DNA of 11,587 nt. Source: Planctomycetota bacterium. Lineage in GTDB: Bacteria; Planctomycetota; Phycisphaerae; WQYP01. Each line of letters opens with the position of its first letter. The first letter of the stretch is position 1. The stretch is from positions 1-11,587 of the forward strand of contig JAKAZF010000033.1 of the NCBI GenBank assembly GCA_021826605.1, in the 5' to 3' direction. A program made the translations under genes and the position numbers. Positions 1 through 6,581 of the stretch are shown here, one piece after another. The notes below the pieces were generated by a model that was not told where the DNA came from, ran no database searches, and saw nothing but the letters and a program-made list of their open reading frames with translations.

Positions 1-2
1 GG

Positions 3-197
3 CTAGCAGAAATAAATACCGACCATCAAGACGACAATTTTCGGGTCTTTTTCACGCGGTGTAATCATCAGCGCGGCGGCACCCAGTAGGACCGCCAGCA
101 GGATCAGCACCAATGAGAGTTTGGAATGAAGAAATGTTTTCACCACGCGCTCAATGAGGGTGAGTTCACCGGCATGAGCGTCCGATGCGGTACTCAT
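3..197 (-). CDS. RND efflux permease, N-terminal fragment (gene cut by window edge, possible frameshift)
   Basis: The 64 visible residues are a cytoplasmic tail, then one hydrophobic segment (about residues 28-47), then the segment TPREKDPKIVV. This matches the start of inner-membrane RND permeases of the AcrB/HAE type, where PREEDPQIVVPM follows the first transmembrane helix. Such pumps use the proton gradient to export drugs, metals or solvents through an adaptor and an outer-membrane channel. The start codon overlaps the stop of the upstream adaptor gene by four bases (ATGA on the minus strand), which implies translational coupling. The family is about 1000 residues long, but here a TAG falls at positions 3-5, right after IYFC. 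Adding one base near positions 8-12 would restore a family-like IYFSAS reading. So the gene is either frameshifted or affected by a sequencing error; the rest lies outside the window. Confidence 0.75.
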   Translation of the reverse strand: MSTASDAHAGELTLIERVVKTFLHSKLSLVLILLAVLLGAAALMITPREKDPKIVVLMVGIYFC

Positions 198-1354
198 TGG
201 CTGATCCCCCCGGTGGCGGTGGATTTACTTGTCGTTGGAGATGTGAAATGTGCAACGTGCGAGTCAACAGGCCCGATGACCACCCGCTGCCCGGCAACCA
301 CGCCGGAAAGAATTTCGCGCATAAGCCCCAAATGCCGACCGGGTTGTACGGTTTGACGTATCGGGCGGCCATGATGCAGTACCGTCACCAGATCCAATTG
401 TCCGACATGTTCAATTGCCGCCTCCGGCACCACCAGCACGCTGTGCGTGCCGGTCGGAATAATCAGATTGCCGTACATGCCCGGCCAGACCTCCGGCGGA
501 AATTCAGCGGAGGCTTTGACGATAAAACTTCGGCTCCGCGCGTTGACACGCGGGACAATCTGCCGGATGAGCGCCGCCACGGTGGCGTGCAACCCTTCCA
601 ATTGCACAGACATTTTCTGCCCGAGATGAAGGGACGACGCCAGGGATTCCCGCACCACGGCCGCCAACTGAAGATGCCGTGGATCGTAAAGTCTGGCCAG
701 CGTCTGACCGGGCATGACGGTATCCCCGACGCTGACATATTTTTGCATCACAATGCCATTGATGGTGGAGCGGATGGTGGCATAACCCAGAACGGTTTGT
801 GCCGTCTGTTGGCGCGCCAGTGCCCGGGCGAGATTGGCTTGATCCGACGCCACAGCGGTATTGGCAACATCCATTGTGGCGATCGTGACATCACCAGTGG
901 CAAGCAGTTTTTTATCCCGTTGCTGATCGATGATCGCCTGGTGCAACTGCGCTCTGGCCAGCAACACCGCCGCCGCGGTCTGCGCAAGTTGCGCCTTAAG
1001 CTCGGCGGAATCAAGCCGCAAAATCACCTGCCCCTGATGTACCGCGGCCCCGGCAATTAATCGGCTCAAGACAATCCGCCCGGTGATGCGTGGAGTTACA
1101 ACAACCGGTTCAATGGCACTGATGGTGCCCACCGCGCGGATGGTTTGGGCAATAAGTTGTTCATGCGCAATGGCTGTGACACCATGAAAAGGTGGTGTGG
1201 CCGCAATGGGCACGGAACCGGGGGAGATCTTTGCCTTAAGTGCGCCGGTACTCCATAACATCAGCGCAACAACCAGCAGCACCGCTAGAAATACCACTGC
1301 GATCCGCCCGAAAATACGAAGCAGATTTCCGAAATTCACGCGGCGTTGCGCCAT
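194..1354 (-). CDS. RND efflux periplasmic adaptor (HlyD/MFP family)
   Basis: This 386-residue protein is the membrane-fusion subunit that links an RND permease to an outer-membrane channel in the periplasm. Residues 1-13 are basic and residues 14-34 form a membrane anchor or signal segment. Two half-lipoyl motifs are visible: around 86-115 (VVTPRITGRIV, GAAVHQGQVILRLD) and around 190-224 (ATIRSTINGIV, VSVGDTVMPGQTLARLYD). Between them lies an Ala/Gln-rich alpha-helical hairpin (about 116-190). Beta-barrel and membrane-proximal domains follow (about 225-365), including the family-typical PEVWPGMYGNLIIP and VLVVPEAAI. Length is normal for the family. The start at 1354 is preceded by GAGGA on the minus strand. 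It overlaps the permease start by four bases and lies 74 bases downstream of the DUF2892 gene, so the three genes are probably one operon. The exported substrate cannot be read from the sequence. Confidence 0.93.
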   Translation of the reverse strand: MAQRRVNFGNLLRIFGRIAVVFLAVLLVVALMLWSTGALKAKISPGSVPIAATPPFHGVTAIAHEQLIAQTIRAVGTISAIEPVVVTPRITGRIVLSRLIAGAAVHQGQVILRLDSAELKAQLAQTAAAVLLARAQLHQAIIDQQRDKKLLATGDVTIATMDVANTAVASDQANLARALARQQTAQTVLGYATIRSTINGIVMQKYVSVGDTVMPGQTLARLYDPRHLQLAAVVRESLASSLHLGQKMSVQLEGLHATVAALIRQIVPRVNARSRSFIVKASAEFPPEVWPGMYGNLIIPTGTHSVLVVPEAAIEHVGQLDLVTVLHHGRPIRQTVQPGRHLGLMREILSGVVAGQRVVIGPVDSHVAHFTSPTTSKSTATGGISQ

Positions 1355-1428
1355 GATTCATGTCCTCTGATACCACTTGAATCTCCACCCCCGCCCGAAA
1401 ATTTGCCACGCCCTTAACCTTGGCGTGG

Positions 1429-1614
1429 TCATTTCAGACCGCATTTGCCCAAAATTTTTTCCGCCGGGCAAAAACCGGTAAAGGCGGATTGTATCAGGTT
1501 CAGTCCAATGAAAGCCGTAAGAATAAGCCACCATGGACTGACCCAATAGGCCAACGCGGCACTGATGAGCACCATTGTACCTGCCAGGACACGTACTGCG
1601 CGTTCAAGAGTCAT
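1429..1614 (-). CDS. DUF2892 (YgaP-type) small inner-membrane protein
   Basis: The 61-residue product begins MTLERAVRVLAGTMVLIS and contains SPWWLILTAFIGLNLIQSAF and TGFCPAEKILGK. This is the standard pattern of DUF2892 proteins, the membrane module of YgaP: two hydrophobic helices joined by a short turn, then a TGFCP motif with a conserved Cys. Known relatives are often fused to or near rhodanese domains, but no rhodanese is present here. The start at 1614 is chosen because it gives the family N-terminus and has GAGGTG about five bases upstream; the same frame stays open further upstream without family similarity. It is the first gene of the efflux operon and lies about 170 nt downstream of a strong promoter match. 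A role next to an efflux pump (sulfur or redox handling, or support of the membrane complex) is only inference. Confidence 0.85.
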   Translation of the reverse strand: MTLERAVRVLAGTMVLISAALAYWVSPWWLILTAFIGLNLIQSAFTGFCPAEKILGKCGLK

Positions 1615-1788
1615 GGAACACCTCAATAAAGTTCTATCGCTGCCATGGTGCCGAATACACACGGCAACCGACCGCATCAGCAGCGAGCGGTTAAGTAACG
1701 TTGGCGAAGCATCAGGCCTACACACCCAACCAAAACATTGTATGCCGGCGGTCGGCCAATCGCGGATACCGCCGCATCCATCACCAAC
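1615..1788 (-). other. long structured 5' leader of the efflux operon
   Basis: This is the non-coding stretch between the predicted transcription start and the DUF2892 start codon. On the minus strand it can form several short GC stems: CGGCGGT with ACCGCCG near its 5' end, ACCGC with GCGGT in the middle, and GCCG with CGGC near the 3' end. No known riboswitch class is recognised. It may simply be an untranslated leader, or it may hold a regulatory element. Confidence 0.3.
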
Positions 1789-1794
1789 TACATT

Positions 1795-1823
1795 CTTATA
1801 TTCCGATTTAGCGATATTGTCAA
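1795..1823 (-). promoter_or_regulatory. sigma70-type promoter of the DUF2892-efflux operon
   Basis: On the minus strand, TTGACA (1818-1823, perfect -35) is followed after exactly 17 bases by TATAAG (1795-1800, five of six -10 matches). Transcription would start near 1788 and leave a leader of about 170 nt before the DUF2892 start at 1614. It is the best promoter match seen in the window. Confidence 0.7.
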
Positions 1824-1900
1824 GTGGAAATAAAAAAAAGGAGAGGCGCGGCAATAAATCCGAACCAGGGTTCCGAGACACCCTACCCCGCTGCACAGTC

Positions 1901-1928
1901 TGAAATCTGAAATTTGAAATCTCAAATC
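1901..1928. repeat. four tandem TGAAATY-type heptamers
   Basis: The bases read as four consecutive near-identical 7-mers: TGAAATC, TGAAATT, TGAAATC, TCAAATC. They lie between the efflux promoter and the terminator of the secreted-protein unit, outside any gene. Similar short AT-rich heptamer arrays are a recurring type of intergenic repeat in environmental bacteria; function unknown. Confidence 0.6.
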
Positions 1929-1965
1929 CCCCCGCCAACCCCTTCGATTTGGGAAAGTGCCGCGC

Positions 1966-1999
1966 AAAAAAAGTCCCGCAGGGTTTGAGCCTGCGGGAC
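1966..1999 (-). terminator. intrinsic terminator for the secreted-protein gene pair
   Basis: A perfect 10-bp stem (GTCCCGCAGG at 1973-1982 with CCTGCGGGAC at 1990-1999) encloses a 7-nt loop. On the minus strand it is followed directly by seven T residues (the A run at 1966-1972). It lies about 130 nt downstream of the stop codon at 2132 and should end transcription from the paralog pair before it enters the efflux operon promoter. Confidence 0.85.
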
Positions 2000-2131
2000 G
2001 GGGTTGATAGCCGCATGATGAAGGTGTGAGCCTTGGCAAGAAGGACATCGGGACTTTGGCGCTATGGCTCAGCGAATGGCCGCGGTGGGTGCCGCGGTAC
2101 CCTTCTGGCTTCATGCAGTCAAATTGTCTGA

Positions 2132-2608
2132 TCACTGGCCGGGCGGTGGGCCATGATGATGCGGATGACCTTTCTGTAGGGTGATCGTCCCGGCATCCAC
2201 GGTGGCACCGGAGGTTACTTCCACCGGCTTGTGCACCCATCCGCGGCCTACGCCCCTGGCGAACACCATCACACGATACTTGCCCACCGGGGCATTATTG
2301 ATGGTAAATGTGCCATTATCCGCGGTTTTGGTAATGCCTACCACCATGTGATGCTTGATCCAGACGGTCTGGCCTGGTTGCACCTGGTTGGGTTTCATCC
2401 CACGATGATGTGGTGGACCATTGGGAATCCGCATGACCCGCACGATCGCGCCACCTACGGGATTACCGCTGGAATCAACGGCCTTGCCCGTTAATGTTCC
2501 AGTCTGATCGGTGGCACCGGCGGCCTGCGCCTGTACCAGTTGCGGTACCGCCAGAGCAATCGCTCCACCTAGTACCACCGCCAATAGGGCTGCTACAAAC
2601 TTACGCAT
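2132..2608 (-). CDS. secreted carboxypeptidase-regulatory-like domain protein, copy 1 (His/Pro-rich tail)
   Basis: This 158-residue protein has a Sec signal peptide (MRKFVAALLAVVLGGAIALA, with likely cleavage after the VQA or AQA at 27-29). The rest is one small beta-sandwich of the carboxypeptidase regulatory-like/transthyretin-like type. Its hallmarks are GTLTGKAVDSSGNPVGGAIV near the start, a central GITKTADNGTFTINNAPVGKY, and a closing VDAGTITLQ. Such domains usually mediate binding or structural roles at the cell surface or in the periplasm; no catalytic residues are seen. The C-terminus is a His/Pro/Gly-rich tail (GHPHHHGPPPGQ) that could bind metal, which is inference. The start at 2608 is supported by AAGGAG (2615-2620) and by identity with the neighbouring paralog; the reading frame extends upstream but without a signal peptide there. 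It is the downstream member of a tandem pair and is followed by a clear terminator. Confidence 0.85.
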   Translation of the reverse strand: MRKFVAALLAVVLGGAIALAVPQLVQAQAAGATDQTGTLTGKAVDSSGNPVGGAIVRVMRIPNGPPHHRGMKPNQVQPGQTVWIKHHMVVGITKTADNGTFTINNAPVGKYRVMVFARGVGRGWVHKPVEVTSGATVDAGTITLQKGHPHHHGPPPGQ

Positions 2609-2757
2609 GAATAACTCCTTGAGATTGTGTACCGCTTGATCCCGGCAATCGGAACAACCGATTAACCTCCGGAAAAAAGCCTCCAACCTTCCCTGCCAGA
2701 CGCACCAAAATTTTTTGCAACTTGCACACTTCCGGCTGTCGCCGTTCAAATATCCGT

Positions 2758-3216
2758 TTAATGTTTCGGCTTGGAATGCGGGCGATTTTTTTGCAGAGTA
2801 AATGTACCGACATCCTTGGTCGCATTGGCGCGCACGACAATCGGCTTATTGAGCCAGCTATGGCCAACACCCGCCGCAAAAATCGAAATCCGATATTTTC
2901 CCACCGGCGCATTTGTAATTGTAAATGTGCCATCGGCGATGGTTGACGTAATACCCACCAATGAATGATTCTTAACCCAGACCGTTTTGGCTTGAAACAC
3001 CTCTTTCATATTCGCATGTTGCGGATGTTTGGGAATCCGCATGATCCGCACGATCGCGCCACCCACGGGATTACCGCTGGAATCAACAGCCTTGCCCGTT
3101 ACAGTGCCAGTCTGATCGGTGGCACCGGCGGCCTGTGCCTGTACCAATTGCGGAACCGCCAGAGCAATCGCTCCACCCAGTACCACCGCCAATAGGACTG
3201 CTACAAACTTACGCAT
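2758..3216 (-). CDS. secreted carboxypeptidase-regulatory-like domain protein, copy 2 (basic tail)
   Basis: This 152-residue paralog lies upstream of copy 1 on the same strand. Its first 60 or so residues are almost identical to copy 1 (signal peptide MRKFVAVLLAVVLGGAIALA, then the GTVTGKAVDSSGNPVGGAIVR strand pair). The middle and end diverge: the central insert is IPKHPQHANMKEVFQ in place of the Pro/His-rich insert, and the tail is KNRPHSKPKH in place of HPHHHGPPPGQ. The core motifs DGTFTITNAPVGKYRI and KDVGTFTLQ are kept. The start at 3216 has AAGGAG in the same position as copy 1, and about 45 nt of leader is also shared. It is probably exported to the periplasm or outer surface. Function is unknown beyond the domain type, and no enzymatic motif is visible. 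Confidence 0.85.
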   Translation of the reverse strand: MRKFVAVLLAVVLGGAIALAVPQLVQAQAAGATDQTGTVTGKAVDSSGNPVGGAIVRIMRIPKHPQHANMKEVFQAKTVWVKNHSLVGITSTIADGTFTITNAPVGKYRISIFAAGVGHSWLNKPIVVRANATKDVGTFTLQKNRPHSKPKH

Positions 3217-3359
3217 GAATTACTCCTTGACATTGTGTACCGCCTGATCCCGCAACCGGAACAACCGATCCGTCCGGAAAATTGCCTGCCGCTGGAAGGC
3301 CCCAACGCACTGGGAGGCTCAAAGTTACAAACCATGGAAAATTACTTTTGGACGTTATC

Positions 3360-3388
3360 TGGACACATCTCCCGCGGTTTTGTACGAT
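3360..3388 (+). promoter_or_regulatory. promoter for tRNA-Val
   Basis: TGGACA (3360-3365, five of six -35 matches) is separated by 17 bases from TACGAT (3383-3388, four of six -10 matches). Transcription would start about 3395, some nine bases before the mature tRNA 5' end. The TPR-protein gene downstream could be read through from the same promoter. Confidence 0.55.
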
Positions 3389-3403
3389 ACACGCAAGTCC
3401 ATC

Positions 3404-3477
3404 GGGCGATTAGCTCAGTTGGTTAGAGCGCATGCATGACACGCATGAGGTCAGAGGTTCGACTCCTCTATCGCCCA
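3404..3477 (+). tRNA. tRNA-Val (anticodon GAC)
   Basis: All cloverleaf parts pair. The acceptor stem is GGGCGAT with ATCGCCC (seven perfect pairs). The D stem is GCTC/GAGC with loop AGTTGGTTA. The anticodon stem is CATGC/GCATG with loop ATGACAC, placing GAC at 3438-3440. The T stem is AGAGG/CCTCT with loop TTCGACT. The discriminator base is A and CCA is not encoded. It reads GUC (and GUU by wobble) valine codons. Confidence 0.97.
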
Positions 3478-3582
3478 TTATGGAAACTCACGAGCTTGCG
3501 GTGGGGTGTCGCTGAAAGAATACAAAGTCTGGATCAGCAGCACAGAGGTATCTTTCACACGAGTTGCATACCGAGGTTGAAC

Positions 3583-5466
3583 ATGCCAGAACCTGAAAAT
3601 TATCAGCAGGCTGAGTCGGCCCTGTTTCACGGGTTTGACCTTGATGAAGCTGGAGAGTACGCGGAAGCGATCAATGTATTTGATAAATTGATCCGCCGGT
3701 TCTCAGAGAATCCCGATGTTAATATGCAATCGCTGGTTGCCAAGGCAATGCTCAACAAAGGCATTGATTTGGGGCATGCGGGCAGGAGGCAGGAGGAAAT
3801 TGCGTGCTATGACGGTTTGCTTCAGCGCATCGGGAATCCCCCGGAACCGGAGTTGCGGCTCTGGGCCGCGAGGGCGCTGGATAACAAGGCAATCGCCCTG
3901 AGCCAGCTTGCCAAGCATGAACAGGAGCTTCCTGTATACGCTGAGTCCATTAGGCGGTTTAGCGGTGAGACCGATTTTGAATTTCGTCGGCTCGTTGCCA
4001 AGGCTTTATTCAATAAGGGCTTTACGCTAACTGAAATGGGACGACATGCGGACGCCATTGGTGTTTACGACGAACTGCTGAACCGGCTTGGTGATCCGAC
4101 CGAGCTGCCGCTGCGCGAGTTCCTGGCGGATGCCATGCGTAACCGTGGAATTGCTTTCGCAGAACTAAAACAATTCGGTGATGCCATTAAGGCCTTCGAC
4201 GACGTTGTTGAACGGTGGAAAAACGCACCCGAACTGGAACTGCGGGTGATCGTTGCCCTGGCGATGTCCAACAAAGGAATGGCTCTGGCAAAATGGAATA
4301 AAGTTGGGGAAGGGCTTGCGGCGTATGACCGGGTTATACAGCGATTCGGAACGGCCACGGAACCTGAATTGCAGAAGGCGGTTGCACGCACGATGATCGA
4401 TAAGGCGTATTTGATTGGCGAAAGTGGAAGGCCAGCTGAGGAGATTGCGGTTTACGATGATGTGCTCCGGCGGTTTGGTGACTCGACCTCGCCGGATTTG
4501 CGTGAGTGCATCGCCGATGCCATAGTGGCAAAGGCGACAGCATACGAGGAGTGGAAGAGATTTGAGGACGCGATTGCGGCCCACGATGCGTTATTGCGTC
4601 GCTTCGGAAGCGCTGCCGAACCGGAACTGCTCGACAGCGTAGCCTGGGCGATGGTTGGCAAGGCCTATTGTCTGGGGGAGCTGGAGAGATTCGCGGGGGC
4701 TATTGATATTTACAACGAGTGTGTCGAGCGATTTGGTTCGAATCCGGAATACAATGCACAGGTAGCCGAAGCGATTCTTGGTCGGGGCTACGCCAAGGGT
4801 GAGATGCGGAACTTTCAGGGGGAAATCGCTGACTGCGAGGAGGTTCTCAAGCGGTTCGCGGATGCCACTGAATTATCGGTGCGCGAATCACTTGCAATCG
4901 CCATGTACAACAAGGGCTGGGCTGCCGGCGAACTGGGAGACATACCGGGGCTTATGGCGATGTATGAGCAGGTTTGGCGACGTTTCATAAACGCTGCCGA
5001 GCCGGAATTGTTAGTCCATGCGGCCAAAGCGATGGTCAATCATGGTGTCGCTCTCGTTGAATCGGGGAATCCATTGGAAGCTATCGCCTTATACGACCAG
5101 TGTTTTAAGCGGATAAGCGATGTTGCCAGTGAAGAATTGAACATGTGGATGTCCCATTGTTTGCTGGAAAAGGGAATCGCATTTTCTAAATTGGACCGCA
5201 ATGCGGATGAATTGGCGGTTTATGAAGAACTCTTGGCGCGCTTCGGCGATGCCCCCGATCCGGAAATACGCGGACACGTCGCCAACGCCCTATTTTATCG
5301 CGGCGAAACGCTCGAACAGAGCGGCCAACCCCAGCAGGCCCTAATCGCGTATGATGAAGTTCTGCGCAGGTACGCCGATTCGTCTGACCGGGAAGTAAGG
5401 GAGTGGGTTGAATTTGCAAATGAAGCGAAAGTTAAACTTATGGGCAAGGATAGCCAGAAGATGTAA
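3583..5466 (+). CDS. TPR-repeat protein with fourteen 43-residue units
   Basis: The 627-residue product has no signal peptide or membrane segment and is probably cytoplasmic. Nearly the whole protein is about fourteen tandem 43-residue units of a tetratricopeptide type. Each has a first helix like KALxNKGxxLxxxGR, a second like EAIAVYDELLRRFG, and a linker with D/E-P-E-L-R. Examples are FNKGFTLTEMGRHADAIGVY and IDKAYLIGESGRPAEEIAVY. TPR solenoids are protein-protein interaction scaffolds; no second domain is fused to this one, so its partner is unknown. The start at 3583 is chosen because GAGG (3573-3576) lies six bases upstream; the same frame is open back into the tRNA gene, which cannot be coding. 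It begins 105 bases after the tRNA and is followed by a GC-rich hairpin. Confidence 0.9.
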   Translation: MPEPENYQQAESALFHGFDLDEAGEYAEAINVFDKLIRRFSENPDVNMQSLVAKAMLNKGIDLGHAGRRQEEIACYDGLLQRIGNPPEPELRLWAARALDNKAIALSQLAKHEQELPVYAESIRRFSGETDFEFRRLVAKALFNKGFTLTEMGRHADAIGVYDELLNRLGDPTELPLREFLADAMRNRGIAFAELKQFGDAIKAFDDVVERWKNAPELELRVIVALAMSNKGMALAKWNKVGEGLAAYDRVIQRFGTATEPELQKAVARTMIDKAYLIGESGRPAEEIAVYDDVLRRFGDSTSPDLRECIADAIVAKATAYEEWKRFEDAIAAHDALLRRFGSAAEPELLDSVAWAMVGKAYCLGELERFAGAIDIYNECVERFGSNPEYNAQVAEAILGRGYAKGEMRNFQGEIADCEEVLKRFADATELSVRESLAIAMYNKGWAAGELGDIPGLMAMYEQVWRRFINAAEPELLVHAAKAMVNHGVALVESGNPLEAIALYDQCFKRISDVASEELNMWMSHCLLEKGIAFSKLDRNADELAVYEELLARFGDAPDPEIRGHVANALFYRGETLEQSGQPQQALIAYDEVLRRYADSSDREVREWVEFANEAKVKLMGKDSQKM

Positions 5467-5485
5467 TAGCGGATACCTGCAGGGG

Positions 5486-5524
5486 CCTGCGGCCGTTTCT
5501 GCCAAGCGTGTCCCAGGCCGCAGG
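5486..5524 (+). terminator. GC-rich hairpin after the TPR gene (weak terminator candidate)
   Basis: A perfect 9-bp stem (CCTGCGGCC at 5486-5494 with GGCCGCAGG at 5516-5524) encloses a 21-nt loop, 20 bases after the stop codon. No T tract follows, so intrinsic termination is doubtful; it may stabilise the 3' end instead. Confidence 0.35.
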
Positions 5525-5606
5525 TGAATTCCCGGACTTACAGACTGGGCCACCAGGAATACACGAACCGTGGTTTTGCGCTGCGGGGTCGCTGGAAACA
5601 AACGCA

Positions 5607-5632
5607 CCGCGGGTTGCGCGGATGACGTGGAT
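5607..5632. repeat. dispersed GCGGATGACGTGGAT-type repeat, copy A
   Basis: This 26-bp stretch (containing GGTTGCGCGGATGACGTGGA) matches 22 of 26 positions of 11088-11113, the right arm of an inverted repeat at the other end of the window. The surrounding 5525-5795 holds no gene that I can support. Confidence 0.5.
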
Positions 5633-5795
5633 GCGAGGGAGAAGCCATTCGTGGTGAGAATCGGGTGCGTGGCTTGGCGGCCCTGACCAGGTCAGTCACA
5701 GCCATAACGTTAAGACGCCCACGACGACGATATTTTCCGCAAGGTAACAGATGGGACCTTATGTTTAGCGGGGGATCTGGCCTCGCTGCGCTTTA

Positions 5796-6251
5796 GGCTC
5801 TGTCTCAAAACAGTAATCGAAAATATCGACGGACAAGATTTTTCCCCAGCGCCGGCTGCGGCGCGCGAGCGGCGCGGACGCTGGCACTGTCCACTCACCA
5901 GAGTTCCCAGTCAATCAGGCCCTTGGCGTCCAGCTTGATCTGCAAAGCCTCGATGATCGCGGCGAACACATTGGAACGACGCCACCGAGTGAAGTATTGA
6001 TGCACGGGCTTGCAGGAACCGAAGCGTTCGGGCAAATCGCGCCAAGGTGCCCCTGTGCCCAGAATCCAGAAAATACCGTTGAGCATCAGCCGCGGGTCCT
6101 TCGCTGGTCGTCCAGTCTGCGCCGTGTGGTGAGGGATCAGCGCCGAGCAAATATCCCATTGCTCATCCGTGACCTCGTGCCGTTTCATAACCGCCAACCT
6201 CCATGTAATTATGGAGCGTTTTACGCATAATTGAGGTTGTGAGACCGTGCT
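5796..6251 (-). mobile_element. internally deleted IS5-family insertion sequence remnant
   Basis: An IS5-type transposase N-terminus lies between imperfect inverted repeats: GGCTCTGTCTCAAAAC at 5796-5811 and GTTGTGAGACCGTGCT at 6236-6251 (12 of 16 bases complementary). TA is found at both outer edges, as expected for a TA-targeting IS5 subgroup. The element spans about 455 bp, whereas autonomous members are about 800-900 bp, so most of the DDE catalytic domain is missing. It is an inactive remnant that could still be moved in trans. Confidence 0.55.
5895..6188 (-). pseudogene. IS5-family transposase, N-terminal remnant
   Basis: The 97 readable residues (MKRHEVTDEQWDICSALIP at the start, then GRPAKDPRLMLNGIFWI, TGAPWRDLPERFG, GLIDWELW) match the conserved N-terminal helix-turn-helix domain (DUF4096) of IS5-family transposases. 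A TGA follows at the point where the family continues with a WCVD or WYVD segment. The same frame then reads VDSASVRAARA, and a different frame continues as SRAAAGAGEKS, so there is both a nonsense change and a frameshift. After that, family similarity ends at the left end of the element. No complete DDE triad remains, so no active transposase is made. The start at 6188 has GGAGG nine bases upstream. Confidence 0.8.
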
Positions 6252-6331
6252 AATTCTTTGATCCGATTGTTTCATCCGACGGATTGTGTGCAATGCCAAA
6301 TTTTATCCTGAACTTTTTCGTGGAAATTTAT

Positions 6332-6360
6332 TTGAGTTTCTTCTGGCGGGGGGGTACACT
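6332..6360 (+). promoter_or_regulatory. possible promoter of the GH31 gene
   Basis: TTGAGT (6332-6337, four of six) and TACACT (6355-6360, four of six) are spaced by 17 bases, about 220 bases before the GH31 start. The spacer ends in a run of G. The remaining leader (6361-6581) holds only small GC stems such as GCCGT/ACGGC. The match is moderate. Confidence 0.35.
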
Positions 6361-6581
6361 TTATCCACGGTCAGGTTCATTGCAAACTTAACAGGCCGGA
6401 AGGGCCGTGAACGGCTACCATTACAACGGCAAATGCCGGCTCATTGATATCGTCGATGAACCCCTGCACCTTCGGCCGACGTATCAAAAAGGTCTGCCCG
6501 GCGGAAATAGCAAATAGGGATTGGGGGCTTGGAATCTGGGCGTTTGCCCCGCGACCGCTAATCAATATAGGAGTGAAGCAG

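Noticed and set aside
185..1060. Long open frame on the plus strand, 291 codons
   Set aside because: It lies opposite the well-supported adaptor gene, has His/Arg-rich composition typical of an antisense shadow, and no family-like motif.
1615..2016. Longer N-terminal version of the DUF2892 protein
   Set aside because: Residues before MTLERAV show no family similarity and run through the promoter and repeat region; the start at 1614 has its own binding site.
3436..3582. Upstream extension of the TPR protein frame
   Set aside because: The extension starts inside the tRNA-Val anticodon loop, and a start with a proper ribosome binding site lies at 3583.
5683..5695. Short palindrome CTGACC-A-GGTCAG
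   Set aside because: Six-base arms occur often by chance, and no promoter or gene start is close to it.
5710..5898. Minus-strand frame of 62 codons after the transposase fragment
   Set aside because: Only the short SRAAAGAGEKS part is transposase-like; it is the shifted continuation of the broken IS5 gene, not a separate gene.
6444..6581. Extension of the GH31 frame by 46 codons
   Set aside because: The extra residues would precede and abolish a clear twin-arginine signal peptide, and the start at 6582 has a good binding site.
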